A stretch of 9,351 nucleotides of DNA, from NCBI GenBank assembly GCA_902406135.1, contig CABPCX010000050.1, positions 1 through 9,351 of the forward strand, written 5' to 3'. The stretch comes from an uncultured Eubacteriales bacterium. Its GTDB lineage: Bacteria; Bacillota; Clostridia; Lachnospirales; Anaerotignaceae. Shown one piece after another: positions 1 to 5,722 of the stretch. The notes below the pieces were generated by a model. The model worked only from the letters and a program-made list of their open reading frames with translations, ran no database searches and was not told the DNA's origin. Numbering within the stretch: position 1 is the first letter of the stretch; each line of letters starts with the position of its first letter. A program made the position numbers and the translations under genes.

Positions 1-1
1 C

Positions 2-412
2 TATGTTATCGAGCCTTCACTTGGTGCTGACCGTGTAGCTCTTGCATTCCTCTGCGACGCATACGATGAGGAAGAAGTCGGAGAAAATGATGTAAGAACA
101 GTACTTCATTTCCATCCTGCTCTTGCACCCGTTAAGGCTGCTGTCCTTCCTCTTTCAAAGAAACTTTCAGAGCAGGCTGACGAAGTTTACAGCATGCTTA
201 CAAAGAAATTCAACTGTGAATATGACGAATCAGGAAGTATCGGAAAACGTTACAGAAGACAGGACGAAATCGGTACACCCTTCTGCATAACAGTTGACTT
301 TGATACCCTTGAGGATAACTCAGTAACTGTTCGTGACAGAGACACAATGGAACAGGTAAGAATTAAAATTGATGAACTTGCAGCTTATCTTGAAGAAAAG
401 ATGGAGTTCTGA
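2..412 (+). CDS. glyS: Glycyl-tRNA synthetase, C-terminal part (5' end outside window)
   Basis: This is the last 136 residues of a class II glycine--tRNA ligase, which charges tRNA-Gly with glycine in the cytoplasm. The fragment opens with class II motif 3 (EPSLGADR, visible residues 4-11; its Arg contacts ATP). The anticodon-binding domain follows, with [14 protein letters not shown] early and a [13 protein letters not shown]...VTVRDRDT segment near the end, both typical of the single-chain alpha2-type enzyme rather than the alpha2beta2 type. The reading frame is open from base 2 to the TGA at 410-412, so only the 5' part is missing and there is no sign of damage. A strong terminator follows within 20 bases, so this is the last gene of its transcript. 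The identification rests on the motifs and is very likely correct. Confidence 0.95.
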   Translation, partial: YVIEPSLGADRVALAFLCDAYDEEEVGENDVRTVLHFHPALAPVKAAVLPLSKKLSEQADEVYSMLTKKFNCEYDESGSIGKRYRRQDEIGTPFCITVDFDTLEDNSVTVRDRDTMEQVRIKIDELAAYLEEKMEF

Positions 413-430
413 TAAATCCCATAGAAGTTT

Positions 431-470
431 AAAAGCCTCATAAGCCTATGCTTTTGGGGCTTTTGTTTTT
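431..470 (+). terminator. Intrinsic terminator of glyS
   Basis: The arm AAAAGCCTCA (431-440) pairs with TGGGGCTTTT (455-464, one G-T wobble). Inside it AAGC pairs with GCTT around a CTAT loop. The 3' arm runs into TTTTGTTTTT. It lies 19 bases after the glyS stop, so it ends that transcript and separates it from the unknown gene downstream. Confidence 0.9.
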
Positions 471-543
471 GGGAGCAGGTTTTGGCATTAATAAGGTATT
501 TTTTCTTTTTCGGTTTCATATATGACAGATATGAGGTGATAAA

Positions 544-1329
544 ATGAAATACGCTTTTATCGAATATGAAAGGGAAAAGAAAAGCAGAATGTCAGAATGG
601 GCGGTGTCATTTATGAAGCCCTTTACGGCTGAAAATATAAATGTTTTCGGCTGTGAAGGAGTGCACATAAGGATAAACGTCAGAAAAGATGCCGATGACG
701 AAACGGTAAAAAGAGCCGTAAAAAAGACCCGAAGGTTTCTTGTTCAAAATGATGTGGCATACACCGCCGGAGAAGAAATTGAAGGAATACCAATTGCGGA
801 CGGCAGGGCCCTTATGGCGCTTATGACTTTCAGATATGCGGACTTTTCAAAAAGGGCTGCGGTGCTGTGCGGCGAAAGGAATATAACCGATATAGTTTTG
901 TGTGCCCTGTGTCCCAGAGTAAGAAGCATATCCCTTTACGGATACAGGGGAGACAGGAACGAAACGGACGAATATTTTTTCAAAGAATACGGGATAAATA
1001 TACAGCATATAAAGAAAACCGAATACAGAGAACTTTTTTCGGCGGATTTGGTGGTGGACTGCAGGAAAGAAGGCAAAACTTTAAGCGGGTTAAAAAAGTA
1101 TGCCTATGTAAGCCTTTCAGAAGAAGCTCAAAAACCGCAGAAGTGGCTCTTTGACGGAGAAAAGATTGAATTTTCTCCAAAGGGGACTGAGCTGACGGCG
1201 GATAAAGCCGAATGTGTGCTCGGGGTGATGAGTGATGACTTTTTAAAGCTGTCAGATGAGGGTATATGTATCGAAGAAAAGTTGAAAATAGCTGAAAATA
1301 TGGGAATGTCAGCGTTGACAAGCCACTAA
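544..1329 (+). CDS. Hypothetical protein, 261 residues, between glyS and greA
   Basis: I do not recognise this protein. The ATG at 544 is well placed behind GAGGTGA (533-539), and the frame is open for 261 residues. There is no signal peptide or membrane segment. Residues 1-70 are charged. Residues 104-133 ([20 protein letters not shown]...VRSISLYG) have a beta-alpha-beta pattern with a small-residue turn. A second hydrophobic strand ending in Asp follows (ADLVVDC, 167-173) and then KYAYVSLS (185-192), so a Rossmann-like core is plausible, but no complete nucleotide-binding motif is visible. Codon use (more GCC, GCG, CGG, GGG) differs from the strongly biased greA and lysS, suggesting low expression. 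No convincing promoter was found between the glyS terminator and this gene, and no terminator follows it. Its last codons contain the -35 box of the greA promoter. That it encodes a protein is quite sure; its function is unknown. Confidence 0.8.
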   Translation: MKYAFIEYEREKKSRMSEWAVSFMKPFTAENINVFGCEGVHIRINVRKDADDETVKRAVKKTRRFLVQNDVAYTAGEEIEGIPIADGRALMALMTFRYADFSKRAAVLCGERNITDIVLCALCPRVRSISLYGYRGDRNETDEYFFKEYGINIQHIKKTEYRELFSADLVVDCRKEGKTLSGLKKYAYVSLSEEAQKPQKWLFDGEKIEFSPKGTELTADKAECVLGVMSDDFLKLSDEGICIEEKLKIAENMGMSALTSH

Positions 1330-1343
1330 AGGTAGTTTATAAT
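1315..1343 (+). promoter_or_regulatory. Consensus sigma-A promoter for greA-lysS
   Basis: TTGACA at 1315-1320 and TATAAT at 1338-1343 are separated by exactly 17 bases, a perfect match to the housekeeping promoter. The -35 box lies inside the last codons of the upstream unknown gene and the spacer spans its stop codon. Transcription should start near 1350, giving a leader of about 60 nt before greA. That leader holds a small hairpin, GTCTTG-AAAT-CAAGAC (1365-1380). Confidence 0.88.
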
Positions 1344-1409
1344 TTTTTAGATATGATATTTTGCGTCTTGAAATCAAGACATTTTAGAAAGGTAATGAGG
1401 AGTGGTCTT

Positions 1410-1898
1410 ATGGCAGATAGTAAAAAAGTAGTTTTAACATATGAAGGCCTTAGAAAACTTGAGGAAGAACTTGAAAATTTAAAAACAGTAAAAAGAAAAG
1501 AAGTTGCTGAAAAAATAAAAGAAGCAAGAGGACAGGGAGACTTGTCAGAAAATGCTGAGTATGACGCTGCTAAAGAAGAGCAGGGTGAAATAGAGTCAAG
1601 AATCGTTGTTATCGAAAAAATGCTCCGTAATGCGGAAGTTATCGATGATGATGAAGTAAGTGACGACATAGTAACAGTCGGCAGCAGAGTAAAAATCTGG
1701 GATGCTGAGTTTGAAGAAGAAATTGAATATTCTATCGTAGGTTCTGCAGAGGCCGACCCTATGAATTCGGAAAACGGAAAAATTTCAAATGAATCTCCGG
1801 TAGGACGCGGACTTCTCGGACACAAGATTGGAGACGTCGTAGCAATCGAAACTCCCGGAGGAATAGTAGAGTTTAAGATTCTTGCGATTTCAAGATAA
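1410..1898 (+). CDS. greA: Transcription elongation factor GreA
   Basis: GreA enters the secondary channel of RNA polymerase and stimulates cleavage of backtracked RNA so that stalled complexes can resume. The 162-residue length is normal for the family. Residues 1-75 form the antiparallel coiled coil, with the acidic tip in [16 protein letters not shown] (43-58); Asp44 and Glu47 are the expected catalytic-tip acids. Residues 85-162 form the FKBP-like domain, including [11 protein letters not shown] and [16 protein letters not shown]. The ATG at 1410 is chosen because GAGGAG (1397-1402) lies 7 bases before it; an in-frame ATG at 1353 would add 19 residues unlike the family and lacks a ribosome binding site. 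The gene follows a consensus promoter and precedes lysS by 18 bases, so the two form an operon. The identification is secure. Confidence 0.97.
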   Translation: MADSKKVVLTYEGLRKLEEELENLKTVKRKEVAEKIKEARGQGDLSENAEYDAAKEEQGEIESRIVVIEKMLRNAEVIDDDEVSDDIVTVGSRVKIWDAEFEEEIEYSIVGSAEADPMNSENGKISNESPVGRGLLGHKIGDVVAIETPGGIVEFKILAISR

Positions 1899-1916
1899 TC
1901 AGGGGAGGAAATAGAA

Positions 1917-3854
1917 GTGTCAGAACAGAATACAAAAGAATTAACAGCTGTGCAGCTTTCAGAGCAGGAAGGCTTCAGAAGAGATAAGCTTGCTGCCCTT
2001 CAGGCAGAAGGCAAGGACCCTTTTGAAATAGTTAAATATGATGTTACACACCACAGCAGTGATATAGTAAACAATTTTGATGAGCTTGAAGGCAAGGAAG
2101 TTACCGTTGCAGGAAGACTTATGAATAAGCGTGTAATGGGTAAGGCTTCTTTCATCAATGTTCAGGACAGAGACGGAAGACTTCAGGGATATATCAGCAA
2201 AAACGATGTCGGAGAAGAAAGCTATCTTGCATTCAAGAAATTCGATATTGGTGATATCGTTGGTGTAAAGGGTGTTGTATTCAGAACACAGAAGGGTGAA
2301 ATTTCAGTAAGAGCTTCTGAAATCACACTCCTTTCAAAGAGCCTTAAGGTTCTTCCCGAAAAATTCCACGGACTTAACGACCAGGAACTTAGATACAGAC
2401 AGAGATACCTTGACCTCATAATGAACCCTGAGGTAAAGGATACATTCATCAAACGTTCAGCTGTTTTAAGAGAGATAAGAAACTATCTTGACGCAAAGGG
2501 ATTCCTTGAAGTTGAAACACCTGTACTTCAGACTATCCCCGGAGGAGCTGCAGCAAGACCTTTCATCACACATCATAACGCTCTTGATATAGATATGTAC
2601 TGCCGTATAGCTCTTGAGCTTCCCCTTAAGAGACTTATCGTAGGCGGTCTTGAAAGAGTATATGAAATCGGAAGAGTTTTCAGAAACGAAGGTATCGACA
2701 TTCGTCATAACCCCGAGTTTACTCTTATAGAGATTTACCAGGCTTATACTGACTACCACGGTATGATGGACTTAGCAGAAGGCCTTTTCAGAACAATAGC
2801 TCAGAACGTAGTAGGTTCAACTGTGCTTAACTACGGCGGATATGAGCTTGACCTTGGAAAGCCCTTTGAAAGACTTACAATGGTAGATGCCGTTAAGAAA
2901 TATGCAGGCGTTGACTTCAACGAAATTCCCGATACAGCAGCTGCAAAGGCACTTGCTAAGGAAAAGGGAATAGAATTTGAGGAAAGACATGCAAAGGGCG
3001 ACATTCTCAACCTCTTCTTCGAGGAATATGTTGAGAAGAACCTTATCCAGCCTACATTTATTATGGACTATCCTGTAGAAATATCACCTCTTACAAAGAG
3101 AAAACCTTCAAATCCCGAGTATACAGAAAGATTTGAGCTCTTCATAGTAGGACGTGAATACGGAAACGCATATTCAGAGCTTAACGACCCCATCGACCAG
3201 AGAAAACGTTTCGAGCATCAGGAAGCCATGAGAGCTGCCGGAGATGACGAAGCTAATATGATAGATGAGGATTTCCTTACAGCGCTTGAATACGGTATGC
3301 CTCCTACAGGCGGTATCGGAATCGGTATCGACAGACTTGTAATGCTTATGACAGAGTCTGTAAGTATCAGAGACGTTATCCTCTTCCCTACAATGAAACC
3401 TATCGGCCTTAACGATTCATCAAAGAAGGCAGAGGTAAAGACAGAAACAAAAGAGGTTGTTTCTCAGCCTGAAAAGATAGATTTCTCAAATGTAGAGATT
3501 GAGCCTCTCTTCAAGGATTTTGTAGATTTTGATACATTTGCAAAATCAGACTTCCGTGCCGTAAAGGTTAAGGAATGTACAGCCGTTCCCAAGAGCAAGA
3601 AACTTCTTAAGTTCGTATTAAACGACGGAACAGATGAAGACCGTGTTATTTTAAGCGGTATCCATGAATACTATGAGCCTGAAACACTTGTAGGAAAAAC
3701 ACTTATCGCAATCACAAATCTTCCTCCCAGAAAGATGATGGGAATTGATTCTTGCGGTATGATTATAAGCGCTATCCACCACGAAAACGGTGAAGAAGGC
3801 CTTAACCTTCTTATGGTAGACGACCGTATACCTGCCGGCGCAAAACTTTACTAA
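1917..3854 (+). CDS. lysS: Lysyl-tRNA synthetase (class II) with C-terminal tRNA-binding domain
   Basis: This enzyme charges tRNA-Lys with lysine. Residues 62-140 form the OB-fold anticodon-binding domain. Motif 1 is around 182-205, motif 2 at about 247-275 ([21 protein letters not shown]), and motif 3 at 461-478 ([18 protein letters not shown]). The catalytic core ends near residue 492, where ordinary bacterial LysRS stops at about 490-510. Here a charged linker (about 495-525) leads to an extra domain (about 530-645) with [21 protein letters not shown] and [18 protein letters not shown]. This resembles the EMAP/Trbp111-type tRNA-binding domain found at the end of many MetRS proteins, and probably raises tRNA affinity. 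The start is GTG at 1917, behind AGGGGAGG (1901-1908). Codon bias is strong (CTT for Leu, AGA for Arg), as expected for a highly expressed gene. It is co-transcribed with greA, 18 bases upstream. Confidence 0.96.
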   Translation: MSEQNTKELTAVQLSEQEGFRRDKLAALQAEGKDPFEIVKYDVTHHSSDIVNNFDELEGKEVTVAGRLMNKRVMGKASFINVQDRDGRLQGYISKNDVGEESYLAFKKFDIGDIVGVKGVVFRTQKGEISVRASEITLLSKSLKVLPEKFHGLNDQELRYRQRYLDLIMNPEVKDTFIKRSAVLREIRNYLDAKGFLEVETPVLQTIPGGAAARPFITHHNALDIDMYCRIALELPLKRLIVGGLERVYEIGRVFRNEGIDIRHNPEFTLIEIYQAYTDYHGMMDLAEGLFRTIAQNVVGSTVLNYGGYELDLGKPFERLTMVDAVKKYAGVDFNEIPDTAAAKALAKEKGIEFEERHAKGDILNLFFEEYVEKNLIQPTFIMDYPVEISPLTKRKPSNPEYTERFELFIVGREYGNAYSELNDPIDQRKRFEHQEAMRAAGDDEANMIDEDFLTALEYGMPPTGGIGIGIDRLVMLMTESVSIRDVILFPTMKPIGLNDSSKKAEVKTETKEVVSQPEKIDFSNVEIEPLFKDFVDFDTFAKSDFRAVKVKECTAVPKSKKLLKFVLNDGTDEDRVILSGIHEYYEPETLVGKTLIAITNLPPRKMMGIDSCGMIISAIHHENGEEGLNLLMVDDRIPAGAKLY

Positions 3855-3967
3855 AATGAGATACTTTATTGCTGAAATTTCTGCAGGGGTGTATATTCAT
3901 ACCTGATTTACACCGTATGATGCAGGGAAAGTTGCAGTAAAGTAAAAATTGAATAATTAATGAAATG
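3855..3967 (+). other. Non-coding spacer between lysS and its terminator, foldable
   Basis: No coding sequence is evident. GGTGTA (3888-3893) pairs with TACACC (3909-3914), and TCATAC (3897-3902) pairs with GTATGA (3915-3920). The two pairings interleave and are best read as alternatives. CTGCA (3881-3885) can also close against TGCAG (3921-3925). Whether this is a functional 3' UTR structure is unknown. Confidence 0.3.
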
Positions 3968-4002
3968 AATGGGCAGTCCCAATAAGGGACTGCCCATTTT
4001 TT
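3968..4002 (+). terminator. Intrinsic terminator after lysS
   Basis: The 13-base arm at 3968-3980 (AATGGGCAGTCCC) pairs perfectly with GGGACTGCCCATT (3986-3998) around AATAA, and the 3' arm runs into six T. It lies about 113 bases after the lysS stop and ends the greA-lysS transcript. Confidence 0.95.
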
Positions 4003-4053
4003 GAATAAAGATAAAACAGAATGAGGGTGCATAAGACAGCAACAGAGGGTTGC

Positions 4054-4082
4054 TTGTTTACGGAATGGGTGCATACTATAAT
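4054..4082 (+). promoter_or_regulatory. Promoter of the helix-turn-helix/zinc-ribbon gene
   Basis: A perfect -10 TATAAT (4077-4082) has TTGTTT (4054-4059) 17 bases upstream, so the -35 is only half-matched. The start of transcription would fall near 4089, almost on the ribosome binding site, giving a very short leader. The position of this promoter argues against translation beginning further upstream at 4050. Confidence 0.7.
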
Positions 4083-4103
4083 GTTTATAAGGTGGTGATT
4101 TTA

Positions 4104-4871
4104 ATGGATACGAAAGATGTTATATTTGAACTGCGAACGAAAAAAGGTCTGTCCCAGGATGAACTTGCTGAAAAACTCTATGTTACAAGGCAGGCGGTAT
4201 CCCGCTGGGAAAACGGAGAAACAATTCCAAATACAGAAACTTTAAAACTGCTTTCTAAGTTTTTTGATGTTTCAATCAATACGCTTTTAGGAACACCGAG
4301 AAAGCTTATATGCCAGTGCTGCGGAATGCCGCTTGATGACGATGCAGTCATAAGTCATAATTACGACGGCACATTTAATGAGGACTATTGTAAGTGGTGC
4401 TATGCTGACGGGACATATACCTATAGCGATATGGATGACTTGATTGAAGTCTGCGTTAAAAATATGGTAAATGAAAATTTCACCGAGGAGCAGGTCCGCT
4501 CTTATTTGAAAGAAATGCTTCCAAAATTAGATTACTGGAAGCGTTACGATGAACTCAGTGACAATGGGCAATTTGAAGCATTTAAACAGCAGCTGATTAA
4601 GGAAATAAACGAACTTAATATAGAAGGTATGCCAAAGGTTAAAAAATTAAATGCCCTTGTAGGAAAGTATGTAAATCTGGAGTATATGCTGCCAAACGGG
4701 AATTTGGTAAAATTTTTGGATGATTCAAAGACATATCTTGGAAATCAGTTTGAAAGTGAATTCGGCGGCGAAAGATGCTTTGGAGTTATAGCGGATATGG
4801 ATTTTCTGCTTGTATGCACTTATGAGAAGGATGGATTGAACCCGGAATTAGTGCTGTATAAAAAGAGATAA
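4104..4871 (+). CDS. XRE-family helix-turn-helix protein with zinc ribbon
   Basis: A 255-residue cytoplasmic, probably DNA-binding regulator. Residues 5-62 form a Cro/CI-type helix-turn-helix: LRTKKGLSQDELAEKLYVTRQAVSRWENGETIPN followed by LKLLSKFFDVSINTLL. Residues 70-99 carry C-x-C-C-G-M-P-L and C-x-x-C (Cys70, Cys72/73, Cys96, Cys99), the pattern of the putative zinc-ribbon family (Pfam Zn_ribbon_2), with the helical continuation to about 145. The C-terminal 70 residues (KKLNALVGKYVNLEYMLPNG onward) form a small beta-rich domain I cannot name. ATG 4104 is chosen because AAGGTGGTGA (4089-4098) precedes it by 5 bases; a longer frame from a TTG at 4050 would span the promoter. It has its own promoter and terminator, so it is probably monocistronic and may regulate itself. 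The target is unknown, and the ribbon may sense zinc, redox state or a partner protein. Confidence 0.88.
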   Translation: MDTKDVIFELRTKKGLSQDELAEKLYVTRQAVSRWENGETIPNTETLKLLSKFFDVSINTLLGTPRKLICQCCGMPLDDDAVISHNYDGTFNEDYCKWCYADGTYTYSDMDDLIEVCVKNMVNENFTEEQVRSYLKEMLPKLDYWKRYDELSDNGQFEAFKQQLIKEINELNIEGMPKVKKLNALVGKYVNLEYMLPNGNLVKFLDDSKTYLGNQFESEFGGERCFGVIADMDFLLVCTYEKDGLNPELVLYKKR

Positions 4872-4886
4872 AATATCGTTTCATTG

Positions 4887-4923
4887 AACCTTTGAGAGAG
4901 ATATTTCTTTCTCAAAGGTTTTT
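4887..4923 (+). terminator. Intrinsic terminator of the helix-turn-helix/zinc-ribbon gene
   Basis: AACCTTTGAGAGAG (4887-4900) pairs with CTTTCTCAAAGGTT (4907-4920), with one mismatch near the loop, and is followed by TTT. It lies 15 bases after the stop codon. Confidence 0.88.
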
Positions 4924-4943
4924 ATTGGTGAATCCAATAAAAA
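4919..4943. repeat. Perfect 10-bp inverted repeat abutting the IS left end
   Basis: TTTTTATTGG (4919-4928) pairs perfectly with CCAATAAAAA (4934-4943) around TGAAT. It overlaps the T-run of the preceding terminator and touches the first base of the IS left-end palindrome. It may be part of the element's end, part of the pre-insertion site, or a second terminator-like hairpin. Confidence 0.6.
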
Positions 4944-4986
4944 CCCCCGGCTATGCCGGGGGAATCAGGGAGCTTTAGCTTCAGGC

Positions 4987-5052
4987 AAAAAACCTCCTAT
5001 GCTATAATAATCTTGAGTCCGCCAAGACACAAGAAAGCATAGGAGGTTTTTT
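4987..5052 (+). promoter_or_regulatory. Hairpin burying the tnpA ribosome binding site
   Basis: AAAAAACCTCCTATGCT (4987-5003) and AGCATAGGAGGTTTTTT (5036-5052) are a perfect 17-bp inverted repeat with a 32-nt loop. The 3' arm contains the tnpA ribosome binding site AGGAGG (5041-5046) and ends in six T just before the ATG at 5055. A transcript entering from outside would therefore fold into an intrinsic terminator that also hides the binding site. The same principle is known for the IS200 tnpA 5' UTR. A TATAAT (5003-5008) lies at the start of the loop. Confidence 0.85.
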
Positions 5053-5054
5053 AT

Positions 5055-5498
5055 ATGAATAGTTTATCACATACAAGTTGGGAATGTAAATATCATATCG
5101 TATTCGCGCCAAAGTATAGAAGACAGGTAATATATGGAAAAATGAAAGCCGAGATAGGAAAAATTCTTCGAGAATTATGTGATAGAAAAGGAATAGAAAT
5201 TATAGCAGCAGAATGTTGCCCAGATCATGTACATATGCTGATTCGTATACCACCCAAATACAGTGTTTCAGAAATTTTTGGATATTTGAAGGGAAAAAGT
5301 TCTCTGATTATATTTGATAGACATGCAAACTTAAAATATAAGTATGGGAATAGAACATTTTGGTGTAGAGGATATTATGTAGATACAGTAGGAAAAAACA
5401 CAAAAAAGATACGAGAATATATCAATAATCAGTTAAAAGAAGACTGGATGGCAGATCAAATTAGTTTAAGTGAGTACATTGACCCGTTTACGGGTTAA
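5055..5498 (+). CDS. tnpA: IS200-type transposase TnpA (HUH/Tyr1)
   Basis: This single-domain transposase of 147 residues (the family is usually 130-155) cuts and rejoins single-stranded DNA at the IS ends, acting as a dimer on subterminal hairpins. The HUH metal-binding motif is His58-Val59-His60 in PDHVHMLIRIPP. The catalytic tyrosine is Tyr122 in REYINNQ, with Gln126 the usual third metal ligand. Other family hallmarks are HIVFAPKYRRQV (14-25), YLKGKSS (77-83) and the FWCRGYYVDTVG stretch (102-113). All key residues are present and the frame is intact, so the protein is probably active. The start codon follows AGGAGG by 8 bases, but that binding site is enclosed in a strong hairpin, so translation is probably kept low. 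Its AT-rich codon use (ATA, AGA, GAA) differs from both neighbours, consistent with transfer. Confidence 0.97.
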   Translation: MNSLSHTSWECKYHIVFAPKYRRQVIYGKMKAEIGKILRELCDRKGIEIIAAECCPDHVHMLIRIPPKYSVSEIFGYLKGKSSLIIFDRHANLKYKYGNRTFWCRGYYVDTVGKNTKKIREYINNQLKEDWMADQISLSEYIDPFTG

Positions 5499-5510
5499 AA
5501 AGTAAAAGGG

Positions 5511-5642
5511 AACAAATAAAAATAGCCACCAAGGGCGGCAGTTGAGAAAGTAGAGCGCTTGGCGGACTTTCAATGCGCTTACAAGCGCAGCTGGTAATAG
5601 CCCCTTCTAGGGGCAGAGCAAACCACCGGCTTAGCCGGTGGT
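5511..5642 (+). ncRNA. Structured IS right end, omega-RNA-like, without tnpB
   Basis: The stretch after the tnpA stop is non-coding but folds readily into consecutive stems. CCACCAAG (5526-5533) pairs with CTTGGCGG (5558-5565, one mismatch). TGCGCTT (5574-5580) pairs with AAGCGCA (5583-5589). GCCCC (5600-5604) pairs with GGGGC (5610-5614). Last comes the right-end palindrome (5622-5642). In tnpB-bearing relatives, the RNA guiding TnpB (omega RNA) lies at this place and runs up to the right end. Here no TnpB is encoded, so the segment may be a relic of a tnpB-bearing parent, a guide used by a TnpB elsewhere, or only DNA structure for transposition. Transcription is not shown by the sequence. 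Confidence 0.45.
5622..5642. repeat. IS right-end palindrome
   Basis: A 9-bp stem with a 3-nt loop, with core CCACCGGC-TTA-GCCGGTGG, followed by CCTGATTATG. It matches the left-end palindrome in stem length and loop length, as expected for the TnpA recognition hairpin. Confidence 0.75.
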
Positions 5643-5671
5643 CCTGATTATGAAAGATATTATATAAAAGG

Positions 5672-5701
5672 TCAAACCACCCGTTTAACGGGTGGTTTTG
5701 A
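5672..5701. repeat. Second right-end-like palindrome, possible terminator
   Basis: AAACCACCCGT-TTA-ACGGGTGGTTT, followed by TGATTAATG, repeats the design of the palindrome 50 bases upstream: the same CCACC-start stem, TTA loop and trailing TGATTA. It may be the end of a second, lost element or the true end of this one. Lying between convergent tnpA and nucleoside hydrolase genes, it could also act as a weak terminator. Confidence 0.6.
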
Positions 5702-5722
5702 TTAATGTAATATATCCTCCGA

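Larger units (their letters stand above)
4944..5650 (+). mobile_element. IS200-type insertion sequence (IS200/IS605 family), tnpA only
   Basis: The element contains an intact HUH/Tyr1 transposase gene and subterminal palindromes instead of terminal inverted repeats, as the family requires for single-strand 'peel and paste' transposition. The left-end palindrome is CCCCCGGC-TAT-GCCGGGGG (4944-4962). The right-end palindrome is CCACCGGC-TTA-GCCGGTGG (5623-5641). Both have 8-bp stems and 3-nt loops. No tnpB is present. The boundaries are estimates: family members end a few to about 20 bases outside the palindromes without target duplication, so the exact cleavage points cannot be read here. A second right-end-like palindrome at 5672-5701 leaves open that the true end lies further right. 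It has inserted between the zinc-ribbon gene and the nucleoside hydrolase without breaking either. Confidence 0.85.

Noticed and set aside
1353..1409. Upstream in-frame ATG that would lengthen GreA by 19 residues
   Set aside because: It lies only about 10 bases after the -10 box, has no ribosome binding site, and the added residues do not resemble GreA. The ATG at 1410 has GAGGAG at good distance.
1337..1825. Long serine-rich open frame on the minus strand opposite greA
   Set aside because: It is an antisense shadow of the Glu/Lys-rich greA frame, with low-complexity serine runs and no ribosome binding site.
4050..4103. Longer start (TTG) for the zinc-ribbon regulator
   Set aside because: The extension spans the likely promoter and lacks a ribosome binding site; the helix-turn-helix begins normally after ATG 4104.
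5500..5701. Repeated palindromes read as a CRISPR array
   Set aside because: Only two similar palindromes occur, differing in sequence and without regular spacers; they fit IS ends.
5499..5722. Possible tnpB remnant downstream of tnpA
   Set aside because: No frame in this interval shows TnpB motifs such as the zinc finger or the RuvC acids; the sequence is better explained as non-coding structure.
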